The translations under genes were made by a program, and so were the position numbers. This document shows positions 33,308 to 41,993 of a stretch of DNA of 64,000 bases, piece after piece (position 1 is the stretch's first letter; each line of letters begins with the position of its first letter). The DNA comes from Bacteroidota bacterium. Its GTDB lineage: Bacteria; Bacteroidota; Bacteroidia; UBA8524. The notes under the pieces were generated by a model. That model was given only the letters and a program-made list of their open reading frames with translations. It was not told the DNA's origin and did no database searches. The stretch covers positions 1 to 64,000 of the forward strand of contig SBGR01000083.1 of assembly GCA_006226545.1 (NCBI GenBank). Direction: 5' to 3'.

Positions 33308-34304
33308 GCTTTACTTAAAATATCTAATGACCCTTGCTTTATGCCTCGGCGTGAAGCAAGGGTTTTCTTTTGAAGAACGAGGGCTTCGCGGACGCGATAC
33401 CAGTTTTATTGGCATTCCGGCCTACAAGTGGAACCTGCGTTTTCAGGTGGTTAATAAATTCTCCAGCACCACCTTTATCAGTGCCATTGACAGTATTCCA
33501 GAGGCACGCTTCAAGCCCAATGAAAACTTCGGGATAGGCGCCGGCATCTTCTACAAAGGCTTTGGCGGCTACCTTGGCTTTAGCCTTCCTTCTACCGCCC
33601 AAGACCTTCGCTCAAAAGGCAGAACCCGTCGATTGGATATTCAGATCAATCAATACGGAAAGAAGCTCGGAATTGATGCCCAGTTTCAATACTTCAAAGG
33701 ATTTTATCTAGCGAATAGCCGCGAATTCGTTCCCAAGATTGTGTTGAACCAACCGCATATTCTTCGTCCTGATTTACGTTCCTTCACCTTAGGCCTCAGT
33801 GGCTATTGGATTTTCAATTCGAAGAAATATTCCATCAAAGCAGCCTTCATCCAAACCGAAAAACAGAAAAAAAGCGCAGGCAGCTTTCTGCTTGGCTACG
33901 CTACATCGCTCTATGCTTTTAATGCCGATAGCGCCATTCTCCCAGAGTCTTTTCGTTTGCCCGGACAGGATGAAGATTACCAAATGGGCCGATTTGTTTC
34001 TGCCAGTTTAAGTTTGGGCTATGCGTATTGTTTCGTGATGGGCAAAGACTGGTATTTTAATATTGCCTTGATGGGCGGCGGCGGCCTCCTTCACAGCAAG
34101 GTGAGTTATGAATCGGGCGGAAATACCCGCCAATTTGACCCGGTATTGCGTTGGCAAGTTCGCTCCTCGGTTGGTTACAATGGAGAAAGAAGATTCTTCG
34201 GTATTAAAGCCGTTAATGAAGTTTATGGACTTCCTTTGAATGCCGCCCGACTTTCCTATTCCTTTGGCAACCTGCGTCTTTTCTACGGTTTCAGACCGTT
34301 CTAA
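33291..34304 (+). CDS. DUF4421 family outer-membrane-like protein
   Basis: A 337-residue protein whose start overlaps the end of sucA by 17 bp; an alternative start at 33327 also heads a signal peptide. After G-F-S-F the mature chain has alternating strands and G-F-G-G-Y-L-G-F-S-L-P, D-I-Q-I-N-Q-Y-G-K-K-L-G-I-D and a barrel-like C-terminus ending L-F-Y-G-F-R-P-F, typical of DUF4421. Function unknown; probably an outer-membrane barrel. A terminator hairpin is embedded in codons about 14-27. Its stop overlaps the convergent adhesin gene stop. Confidence 0.8.
   Translation: MPLRSRLYLKYLMTLALCLGVKQGFSFEERGLRGRDTSFIGIPAYKWNLRFQVVNKFSSTTFISAIDSIPEARFKPNENFGIGAGIFYKGFGGYLGFSLPSTAQDLRSKGRTRRLDIQINQYGKKLGIDAQFQYFKGFYLANSREFVPKIVLNQPHILRPDLRSFTLGLSGYWIFNSKKYSIKAAFIQTEKQKKSAGSFLLGYATSLYAFNADSAILPESFRLPGQDEDYQMGRFVSASLSLGYAYCFVMGKDWYFNIALMGGGGLLHSKVSYESGGNTRQFDPVLRWQVRSSVGYNGERRFFGIKAVNEVYGLPLNAARLSYSFGNLRLFYGFRPF
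33331..33371 (+). terminator. Terminator hairpin inside the 5' end of the DUF4421 gene
   Basis: CCCTTGCTT (33331-33339), 14-nt loop, AAGCAAGGG (33354-33362) form a perfect 9-bp stem followed by TTTTCTTTT. It comes 24 bp after the sucA stop, so it would end sucA transcripts, but it lies within the signal-peptide codons of the next gene. Confidence 0.75.
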
Positions 34305-36232
34305 TGCTGAATCGGACTGGTTACCGGCGTTCCCATCACTTGCACCGTTTTATTCGAATTGGTTTCACAACCGAAATACGGATCTGTTTCTACCAATTGA
34401 ATTTGCAGTGAGCCAACGTTCATGCCTTGTATGGAAACCTGATTGCTTCCTTGTCCAGATATAAGGCTACCATTGCCATTGCTTAAACTCCAAGAAAATG
34501 AATTGGTCGTATTCACGGTTTCAAATACATCCGCACTATTCAGGCAGAGAATGGATGGACCGGTGATACTCGGTGTAGGGTAAGCCTGCACCCAAACTGG
34601 CAAACTATCTTCTGCAGCACAGCCTGTTGCCGTATCTTCAAGATTCAGTCGGATATAATAATTGCCAGCTGTGGCATAACTGTAAGCAAAAGTATCTGAT
34701 GAAAGCACCGGCGACTGACTTGGGCTGCCTGTATACGACCAGGTGATATCAAAACCCGGATTGCTGGAAACCACAAAAGAAGCTTCATCAACACAAAGTG
34801 AATCATCGCCACTCAGCACAGGTAAAGCAGCCTGGTTGATTTGCGGATAGAATACATAAATACTGTCGCAGCCGTTCACGGTATCCGTAACCGACAAAGA
34901 CAACCAAGGGTTTAGCGATGTCCAGGTTACTTCTACATTCGGAGTACCTTGTCCGCTAATGATGTTACCGCCGCTGGATGTCCAGAGGTAGTTTACATGG
35001 TTTAAGGTATCGCTAGAATAAGACCCGTTTGTATTGCGGCAAAGTACAGAGTCGCCTTCAATTTCGGCAGAAGGCTTTTGTACCAAAGAAATAGGAATAG
35101 CGATGTTGATCCAATCTAACAATGCATTGCCTGAGCAGTTTCCGTCCATGATGGTTCCCAGTTCTGCATTGCCAGAGCCGGTCCAGTACAAAGAGCTGTT
35201 TTCACCCGAATTGTATTCGTAAGCGATGGAGTCGTTTACCAATAGGCGAGCAATTCCGCTGGCGGAGTCGTAGCAAAAAGTGAAATAGCGAAACACATCA
35301 TCGCTAGGAACAGTATAACCCGTATTCAGCGGACCAATGTTCTTAGCCGTTCCGGCACTGTCTTGCACAAATTTGGCGTATAAGACACCTCCGCTAATGT
35401 AAAATTCAGTATTTCCTCGTTTGAAGAAGCTAGCCTGCGACTCATCGCGTTGCCAGCTGAAGGTCATGCACATTTTACCTCGATCCAAATCAGTGCTATT
35501 GAGCACCAAATCCAAGCCCTTATTGGAACCGCAATTCGCATCGATGTACATGCCGAAGCCGTCGCTTTTGGCATCGCTATCAAAGCTTACGGCATCTGCG
35601 CCAACGTCGGCATGGCCTAAATCGGAGGTAGAGAAATTAAAGCGAGAAATTGGGTCAATACTACCAACGCCTGAGCAGCCATTGGAATCGGTTTGCACGC
35701 AATAGATATAACCGGGTCCGGCCGAGCCCCAATTCACAGATATGGAATTGGTGCCCGAGCCACTGGCAATAGTACCCCCTACCACGTGCCAGTCATAGGA
35801 CGCTCCGGTTAATGCTGTTACAGAATAATTGGCGCTGCTAGCGTATTCGCAAAGTTTAAGCGGGCCTGTTACATCTGATTCAGGTGCTTTTAATATGGTT
35901 ATTTGAACCGTGTCGCGGTGTGGTGAACAGTTTCCGTTACCTGTGGTATAGATAAATAAGGTAACCCCTCCATTGTCAATTTCAGCCTGACTAGGCACAT
36001 ACTGTGCGTTCAAAGTGGTATTGTTTGGAATAAAAGTTCCTGTGCCTCCACCCCAAGTTGCTCCATTGGCTTTCTTCAATACCGCATTTAGGTATACTAT
36101 ATTTTGTGAAGAACAAATGGTTGAGTCATCGCCTGCATAGGTAAAAGGTTTATTATTCCCACAGGGTTGAGCAACGAGCTCTCCCCCTGCCAGAAGCAGT
36201 ATGCTGAGAATAATATGGACTAGCCTTTTCAT
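34301..36232 (-). CDS. Secreted PKD-like/LamG-like multi-domain protein without sorting tail
   Basis: A 643-residue protein. The signal peptide ends before A-Q-P-C-G-N. PKD-like modules (about 95-190, 395-640) carry the pattern S-Y-D-W-H-V-V-G-G-T-I-A-S-G-S-G-T-N-S-I-S-V-N-W-G split around a concanavalin-like region (about 205-385, M-C-M-T-F-S-W-Q-R-D). It ends P-V-T-S-P-I-Q-H, with no T9SS CTD. It starts 1 bp after the T9SS type B gene upstream (TAA-G-ATG), so the two are made together. Probably an exported surface protein; how it is retained is unclear. Confidence 0.7.
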   Translation of the reverse strand: MKRLVHIILSILLLAGGELVAQPCGNNKPFTYAGDDSTICSSQNIVYLNAVLKKANGATWGGGTGTFIPNNTTLNAQYVPSQAEIDNGGVTLFIYTTGNGNCSPHRDTVQITILKAPESDVTGPLKLCEYASSANYSVTALTGASYDWHVVGGTIASGSGTNSISVNWGSAGPGYIYCVQTDSNGCSGVGSIDPISRFNFSTSDLGHADVGADAVSFDSDAKSDGFGMYIDANCGSNKGLDLVLNSTDLDRGKMCMTFSWQRDESQASFFKRGNTEFYISGGVLYAKFVQDSAGTAKNIGPLNTGYTVPSDDVFRYFTFCYDSASGIARLLVNDSIAYEYNSGENSSLYWTGSGNAELGTIMDGNCSGNALLDWINIAIPISLVQKPSAEIEGDSVLCRNTNGSYSSDTLNHVNYLWTSSGGNIISGQGTPNVEVTWTSLNPWLSLSVTDTVNGCDSIYVFYPQINQAALPVLSGDDSLCVDEASFVVSSNPGFDITWSYTGSPSQSPVLSSDTFAYSYATAGNYYIRLNLEDTATGCAAEDSLPVWVQAYPTPSITGPSILCLNSADVFETVNTTNSFSWSLSNGNGSLISGQGSNQVSIQGMNVGSLQIQLVETDPYFGCETNSNKTVQVMGTPVTSPIQH

Positions 36233-36233
36233 C

Positions 36234-37283
36234 TTATCGAATCAGTTGCACTGTTCCTTCGTAGGTATAGAGTTTATCGTCCAAACCTACAACTTGTACT
36301 TTGTAAACATAAATTCCTTCCGGAGCCATTACTCCATTGTAGTTGCCATCCCAGCCGAGTTGGCTTCCACTCGCGGCTTTGGCCTCGTATACGTTTTCAC
36401 CCCAACGATTAAATACCTGCAGATGGACTGACTTGGTATTAGCGGTGACCGGGGCAAAACGTGCATTGAGGTCGTCGCCATCGGGTGTAAAAGCATTAGG
36501 AGTATAAACATGGACATCTACAGATACCTCTAGTTTATGTTGGACGGTATCTCGGCAACCGTTGTCATCGATCAGTAAGGCCTGAATGGTATAAAGGCCT
36601 GTTTTGGTGAAGGTATGGTAAAGCTCATCCGCCTCGGTTATCAAACCTACTTCAGGAATTCGCCAGAAAAGCTCCGAAGCAGGTGTGTTTTGAACCGACA
36701 TCTCAACGATTTCATTGATTCCCGGAGTGGGCGGGTTGATGACGAGATCAGCTTGAGGATTTTCAAAAACTTTGACTTGGAAGAACCCGGTGTCAATCCC
36801 ACATGCACTTCCGGTACCTATTACATACACTGTGGTATCGGAAGAGGGTTTGAATAGCATGTCCCTGCCAAGGAACCCGGTACTCCATTTAAAATTCGCT
36901 CCCCCGTCGGCGGTAAGCATTACCTCTTCCCCCTTGCAAATAGTTGTGGGCCCATGGATGTCTACTTCTATACCTCCACGGACCCACACGAATGCCTGTA
37001 CAATATCGCCAGGACATCCATCAGAATTGGTCTCTTGAACAGTTATTTCAAAAACGCCGGTATCGGTTCCCCAGTTTACTTTAACAGCCGACGTTTTTTG
37101 ACCACTGATTATTGCTCCTCCATCCACTTTCCAGCTGAAGCTTGATCCGGCCTGATCGATTACCCGGTACTCTTCCCCTCTGGCTCCGGCACAAACTGTA
37201 TCTACAATTTGCGCCTGGAGTGGAGAGGTCAGAAAACCAAAACCTATAGCCAGTATGGACAATATTCTTCCTGCCAACATCAT
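36234..37283 (-). CDS. T9SS type B sorting-domain protein
   Basis: A 349-residue protein with signal peptide ending P-L-Q-A-Q. Residues about 25-100 are a PKD-like module opening I-V-D-T-V-C-A-G. Others follow (I-H-G-P-T-T-I-C-K-G-E-E). The C-terminal ~90 residues are a gliding-motility-associated T9SS type B CTD: T-P-N-A-F-T-P-D-G-D-D-L-N-A-R-F, V-F-N-R-W-G-E-N-V-Y-E, G-W-D-G-N-Y-N-G, G-I-Y-V-Y-K-V and a final Y-E-G-T-V-Q-L-I-R. The protein should be moved across the outer membrane and anchored or released. Its neighbours lack this tail. Confidence 0.9.
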   Translation of the reverse strand: MMLAGRILSILAIGFGFLTSPLQAQIVDTVCAGARGEEYRVIDQAGSSFSWKVDGGAIISGQKTSAVKVNWGTDTGVFEITVQETNSDGCPGDIVQAFVWVRGGIEVDIHGPTTICKGEEVMLTADGGANFKWSTGFLGRDMLFKPSSDTTVYVIGTGSACGIDTGFFQVKVFENPQADLVINPPTPGINEIVEMSVQNTPASELFWRIPEVGLITEADELYHTFTKTGLYTIQALLIDDNGCRDTVQHKLEVSVDVHVYTPNAFTPDGDDLNARFAPVTANTKSVHLQVFNRWGENVYEAKAASGSQLGWDGNYNGVMAPEGIYVYKVQVVGLDDKLYTYEGTVQLIR

Positions 37284-37331
37284 ATTGGTACATGAGATGC
37301 GGTTGCGAAAAAGTCCGGATCAAGTCCAGTT

Positions 37332-37937
37332 TTAGTGGAAAATTTGAGATGTAGTTGGCTTAGGAAGAACAGTCACTACTGCAGAACCCGAAGGGGTGCT
37401 TGAGCAAGAAAGTACGTCTTCCACACTCACCAATGAATAGGTTGTAGTGCTAGGCAATACACCTGTATAGAATTGGTAAGAAGAGCTGCTGATATTGTTC
37501 ACGGTAATGTTACCGCTTCCATCAGAATAAGTTAACGACAGCGGATAAGTACCCGTCAAGGAAACGGTAATCTGCGCTGAATCATTGTGACAAAGTGTTG
37601 TTGCGCCGGTGATGTTTGCCGTAGGAAGCGGCATTCTGACAATGGCCAATGCAACCGGATCAGCCAAACAGCCGTTGGAGTCTGTTTCTTGAACGTAGAT
37701 GGTATCTACACCGGTTGAATTGTCGAAATCAATGGTAATACTGTTGGTACTGCCACCGGTAGCTTGGGAACCGCCATTGATGGTCCAGTTGTAGGTAGAA
37801 CCAGTTTTAGCGGTTACCCAATACGTCTTTCCGGATGTTCCGGCACATACTGTGTCTGCAGTTTGAGCGTTAGAAATGAAAACGTTCAGGCCGAACATAA
37901 TAACAAGTAGGATTAGTAATTTTTTGGCGAGTTTCAT
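37332..37937 (-). CDS. Secreted PKD-like protein without sorting tail
   Basis: Start chosen at 37937 (MKLAKKLLILLVIMFGLNVF), a textbook signal peptide; the longer ORF from 38084 has an unlikely N-terminus. About 201 residues. The first PKD-like module opens T-A-D-T-V-C-A-G-T-S-G-K, close to the opening of the next gene's product, and a second covers I-T-G-A-T-T-L-C-H-N-D-S. It ends P-K-P-T-T-S-Q-I-F-H, the same type of ending as the 34301-36232 protein. CAAAGGTA at 37988-37995 is TACCTTTG on the coding strand, a possible -7 promoter element. Confidence 0.75.
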   Translation of the reverse strand: MKLAKKLLILLVIMFGLNVFISNAQTADTVCAGTSGKTYWVTAKTGSTYNWTINGGSQATGGSTNSITIDFDNSTGVDTIYVQETDSNGCLADPVALAIVRMPLPTANITGATTLCHNDSAQITVSLTGTYPLSLTYSDGSGNITVNNISSSSYQFYTGVLPSTTTYSLVSVEDVLSCSSTPSGSAVVTVLPKPTTSQIFH

Positions 37938-37987
37938 GTCTCTTAATTTTGGGTTTGAAAATGTGCTTAGTGTCGGATTTGATAATT

Positions 37988-37995
37988 CAAAGGTA
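37988..37995 (-). promoter_or_regulatory. Possible -7 promoter element for the adhesin trio
   Basis: TACCTTTG on the minus strand matches TAnnTTTG, 51 bp before the chosen start. A -33 TTG is not evident. The remaining spacer to 38229 is AT-rich with no further signal. Confidence 0.35.
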
Positions 37996-38229
37996 TGTAG
38001 CCCATTTACGCCAGAAATTTGTAAGTAATCCACTTTTGGACAGATGTAAGATTCTAGAATGTTATTAATGTTTGTGAGTTTCATATTCCCCTTATTTTTC
38101 TATGTTCTAAAGTTTTTTGTTCAAATCTTTAAATTCATGACGTGTAAGATTTGAGCATTATTTCAGTTTTTAAACGGTCTTTTTTGTCTTTTTTTGAACT
38201 AAATTCAATCAACGTTTTAAAAACCGCTT

Positions 38230-39675
38230 ATGGAACTGGTTCGAAACATTGTACGTAAACTTGACAAGGACGGATTTGAAGAATTGAAAAATTTTATTTC
38301 CGGACAACGTGATTCAAAGTCGAAACAACTACTAGAACTACTTAGAAAACAGGATGTTAAAGACGATAATCTGCCGGAAAAATTAGCTATTTCTCCGGGT
38401 GCTTTTTATACACTGAAGTCTAGATTGGTGCCGCGTGTAGTCCAATTTTACACGAACCTCAACGAAAACAAGATTCGATTATTACGAGAGGAAGCGGCCC
38501 GGGTTTCCTTTATCGTTTACAATAACGAAAAAATGATTTCCCTCTCCTTTCTGAAAGACTTGGAAAAGAAACTGAGGGAATACGATATGTCGTCAGAGCT
38601 TGCCACCATCTACAAACAACTCGCTCGATTGCAACGCTTTGATGATAGCCACGACTACTATGAACGCGAATACCGAAAACACATCGCTTTTTCATTAGCG
38701 GTTTCTAAAGCGGAGGATTTACTCTACGAATACATTTATACACTGGGGTATTACCAACTCACCAACGAGGTGAAATACCAAGAGCGATTGGAAGATCTAT
38801 TGGATGAGCTGGAGAATACCTTCAACCTCTACGAATCGCATCGCTTGTACATCATCTTTCAGATTGTAAAACACTACCATCAATGTAATTTCTTGAGTCA
38901 AGAGGAGCTAGCGATGGAAGAAATAGCGGTAGAAGAGCGCATCCGCACCATGCAAGAAATTCTGGAGCGTTATAACCTCGACCCTTTCTACAATATCATC
39001 CGAAACCTTATCCCCTTCCTCTACTTTGAATACTATGTGCGCATTGGAAATAAGGTTAAAGCGAACCATTACCTGGAACAAATCAGCTTTTACATTGAAG
39101 ATCAGTTTAAGGCCCACCTCTGGAGTTTCTTCATTACCCAGTTCCTTATCTCGCTTATGCAGAAACTCCGCAACGACGGTGATTTAAGTGCGTTTTTAAA
39201 GCTAAGCGATAAATTCAGGCAAGGCTATTTCGTGGAAGACAACGAGCTCAGTCACTTGATTACCTATTTCAGGTATAAATCGCTAACTGAATTTTATTCC
39301 GGCAACTACTCCAAAGCTGCATTGGTAATTAATAACCTCAGGCAAATTGCTCGATTCAAAGACTTTCCTGTATTGGAAACCGAGTTCAAGCTATTGCAAG
39401 CTTTAATGTATGTATTAAACGACGACCAAGACCTGTATCAGAAACTTATTCAATCGGCTAAAAGACAAGCTAAATCAGACCCCAAATTACTGGTATCCAT
39501 TAAGACCTTTTCAAAGGTGCTTTTCCTTTTGAGTAAAAATAAAATGGAGAAGGTGGATGAAGAAAAACTGCTTCGTTATTGGAAACCAACACAACAAAAG
39601 GAATACAACCCATTGAATCTCATGGGTTATTTGTACTTGAATGAAACGATGTTAACTGACTTGCTGAAACAGTAA
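38230..39675 (+). CDS. Hypothetical all-helical protein
   Basis: A 481-residue soluble protein without signal peptide. The first 100 residues look like a helical DNA- or protein-binding unit (E-L-K-N-F-I-S-G-Q-R-D-S-K-S-K-Q-L-L-E-L-L). The remainder is a solenoid of helices, perhaps divergent TPRs (Y-K-Q-L-A-R-L-Q-R-F-D-D-S-H-D-Y-Y-E-R-E-Y). Family not recognised. It is divergent from the adhesin trio, with a shared 292-bp upstream spacer, and its 3' end overlaps the response regulator gene by 24 bp on the other strand. Confidence 0.65.
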   Translation: MELVRNIVRKLDKDGFEELKNFISGQRDSKSKQLLELLRKQDVKDDNLPEKLAISPGAFYTLKSRLVPRVVQFYTNLNENKIRLLREEAARVSFIVYNNEKMISLSFLKDLEKKLREYDMSSELATIYKQLARLQRFDDSHDYYEREYRKHIAFSLAVSKAEDLLYEYIYTLGYYQLTNEVKYQERLEDLLDELENTFNLYESHRLYIIFQIVKHYHQCNFLSQEELAMEEIAVEERIRTMQEILERYNLDPFYNIIRNLIPFLYFEYYVRIGNKVKANHYLEQISFYIEDQFKAHLWSFFITQFLISLMQKLRNDGDLSAFLKLSDKFRQGYFVEDNELSHLITYFRYKSLTEFYSGNYSKAALVINNLRQIARFKDFPVLETEFKLLQALMYVLNDDQDLYQKLIQSAKRQAKSDPKLLVSIKTFSKVLFLLSKNKMEKVDEEKLLRYWKPTQQKEYNPLNLMGYLYLNETMLTDLLKQ

Positions 39676-40092
39676 AGCGCTCAACTCTTTTACCGATTTT
39701 TCATTCAAAGGCTTGCTCATCACTTTGAAGACATGTTCGTAAACGGCAAGGCTTTTTCTTTTCTCAGGAGCTTTGAGCGATGTTAAAACGATGAAACGCG
39801 TATCGCTAAAAACACCCGGGTATTCGGCTTCCATGATTTTGATGCGTTCCAAGAAATCTTGCCCATCCACCAAAGGCATGAAATAATCTAGAAAGACAAT
39901 CTGCGGCAGACAATCGCCCGATTTAATGCGCTTCTCTAGGAATTCCAGCGCCTTCATAGAATCGGGCATCGGTACAAATTGATCAGCAAAACGCAAGGCC
40001 GACAGCAGCTTCTCGCAGATAAACAAATCAATAGGTTCGTCATCTACGAGCATTACTTCCTTAACCAAAGCTTTGTCCGAATTGTACTTCAT
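39652..40092 (-). CDS. Single-domain response regulator
   Basis: A 146-residue CheY-like receiver with no output domain. The acidic pair is D17-D18-E19, the phosphorylation site D69 in V-F-L-D-Y-F-M-P, followed by V-L-T-S (switch Thr/Ser) and the conserved Lys in S-K-P. It is one of two stand-alone receivers in the window. The kinase and target are not visible. The 3' end overlaps the end of the helical protein gene. Confidence 0.85.
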   Translation of the reverse strand: MKYNSDKALVKEVMLVDDEPIDLFICEKLLSALRFADQFVPMPDSMKALEFLEKRIKSGDCLPQIVFLDYFMPLVDGQDFLERIKIMEAEYPGVFSDTRFIVLTSLKAPEKRKSLAVYEHVFKVMSKPLNEKSVKELSALLFQQVS

Positions 40093-40169
40093 ATGTTAGG
40101 TACAAAATACGGACATCGCCAAAGCAAAGGTTAACGCAAACGCGTAATAAGATTGTAAATCTAGAAAGC

Positions 40170-41945
40170 CTAAGGAGCCGAATTCAGCTCAAATTGGTTG
40201 CGGTACATCTCTGCATAAACACCATTCATGGCTACCAATTCCTCGTGATTGCCTTGTTCTGCAATGCGCCCTTTGTCCATCACCAGAATTTTATCGGCAT
40301 GTTGGATGGTCGACAATCTGTGCGCAATTACAATACTGGTTCGGCCTTTCATCAATAAAGCGATGGCTTTTTGAATCAATTCTTCAGTCTCCGTATCGAT
40401 GCTCGAAGTGGCTTCATCCAAAATCAAAATACGCGGATTGAAGGCCAATGCTCTAGCGAAGGAAATCAGCTGTCTTTGTCCAACACTCAGCATTCCGCCA
40501 CGTTCCATCACCTTATACTCGTATTTGCCCGGTAACTTCTCAATAAAGCGATCAGCACCAATGGCCTTGCAGGCAGCAATGGCTTCCGCGTCTGTCAGAT
40601 CCGGGTTGAAGAGTTTGATGTTTTCTAAAATACTGCCGGAGAATAAAAACACATCCTGCAATACCACCGAGGTATTTCGGCGCAAATGGTAAAGGTCGTA
40701 TTCGCGGATAGGATGACCATCCAGGATAATCTCTCCCTTCTGAAACTCATAAAAACGTGAAATCAAATTTACCGCTGAGCTTTTCCCCGCGCCGGTTGTT
40801 CCCACCAGCGCCAAGGTCTCGCCTTCTTTCACTTCCAAGCTCAAATCTTTCAACACATATTCTTCATCTTGGTAAGCGAACCAAACGTTTTTGAACTGTA
40901 TATCCCCTTTGATTTCGGTTTCTAAATCGCCACTCGTTTCGAGGTGCTCTTCTTCATCTATCAATTTAAAAACACGCTCTGCAGCCACCATACCCATTTG
41001 CATGGAGTTGAATCGGTCTGCAATCTGACGAACCGGACGGAAGAACATGTTCACGTACATGATAAAAGCTACTACGGTACCGAACTGTGCTCCAGTACCT
41101 TGGATGCTATCGTAAGCACCGTACCACACGATAAGCCCGATGGCCAATGCTGTAATTACTTCCACCACCGGGAAGAAAACTGCATAATAGAATACCGATC
41201 GAATATTGGCATCGCGGTGTGCCCCGTTGATCTTTTTAAAGCGGCGCATCTCTTCTTTCTCACGGTTGAAAATCTGCACGATCTGCATACCGGTGATATG
41301 CTCTTGCACGTAAGAGTTGAGCTGGGTTACCTGCTGTCTTACATCCTGAAAAGAGACCTTTACCTTTTCTTTAAATATATAGGCCGCAATCAATAGGAAA
41401 GGCACCACGCTAAGCGTAACCAAAGCCAATTCCCAATTCGCGTCAAACATGCGGTAGACGATAAAAACGATCATCAAGATATCGCCCGAAATGGTAATGG
41501 CTCCATCGGTAAAAAATTCTGAAATCGTTTGAAGGTCGGAGATATTGCGGGTAATCAAGGTACCCACCGGGGTGCGGTCTAAGATGCGCAGTTTGAGTCG
41601 GGTGATATAGCGGTAAACACGGTTGCGAAGATCGCGGATAACATTCTGCGCCAGGAATGCTGAGAACCAGGTACGGCTCAATAGCATGGCGGTATTGAGC
41701 AGGTAAATGGCCAGAATAAGTGTGATACCGGAAACCAAACCCGAGGCATCTCCACCTCTCACGTCTTGGTCAATCACCCGTTGAATCAAGGTTGGAATCA
41801 GCGGACCGGTATACGAGTAGCCCAGAGTTAATATGACAGATGTCCAGAGGTAAGTCCTATACGGCTTCCCCAATCGGTAAATTCGCATCACCAACTTCGT
41901 ATCCATCGCGTTTCCGCTTACCGATTTATTCTTCTCCTTGCTCAT
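40170..41945 (-). CDS. ABC transporter, fused membrane and ATPase domains (MsbA-like)
   Basis: A 591-residue half-transporter. Residues about 25-330 form the six-helix exporter domain. The ATPase follows with G-T-T-G-A-G-K-S-S-A (Walker A), Q-D-V-F-L-F-S-G-S-I (Q loop), L-S-V-G-Q-R-Q-L-I-S (signature), I-L-I-L-D-E-A-T-S-S-I-D (Walker B) and A-H-R-L (H loop). Such proteins work as homodimers or heterodimers and export lipids or drugs. No second half-transporter gene is present, so a homodimer is likely. Substrate unknown. Confidence 0.92.
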   Translation of the reverse strand: MSKEKNKSVSGNAMDTKLVMRIYRLGKPYRTYLWTSVILTLGYSYTGPLIPTLIQRVIDQDVRGGDASGLVSGITLILAIYLLNTAMLLSRTWFSAFLAQNVIRDLRNRVYRYITRLKLRILDRTPVGTLITRNISDLQTISEFFTDGAITISGDILMIVFIVYRMFDANWELALVTLSVVPFLLIAAYIFKEKVKVSFQDVRQQVTQLNSYVQEHITGMQIVQIFNREKEEMRRFKKINGAHRDANIRSVFYYAVFFPVVEVITALAIGLIVWYGAYDSIQGTGAQFGTVVAFIMYVNMFFRPVRQIADRFNSMQMGMVAAERVFKLIDEEEHLETSGDLETEIKGDIQFKNVWFAYQDEEYVLKDLSLEVKEGETLALVGTTGAGKSSAVNLISRFYEFQKGEIILDGHPIREYDLYHLRRNTSVVLQDVFLFSGSILENIKLFNPDLTDAEAIAACKAIGADRFIEKLPGKYEYKVMERGGMLSVGQRQLISFARALAFNPRILILDEATSSIDTETEELIQKAIALLMKGRTSIVIAHRLSTIQHADKILVMDKGRIAEQGNHEELVAMNGVYAEMYRNQFELNSAP

Positions 41946-41993
41946 CTTTTTACATCCATAAACTCGATCGAAAGTGCTAGTGCGTAGCTACTT

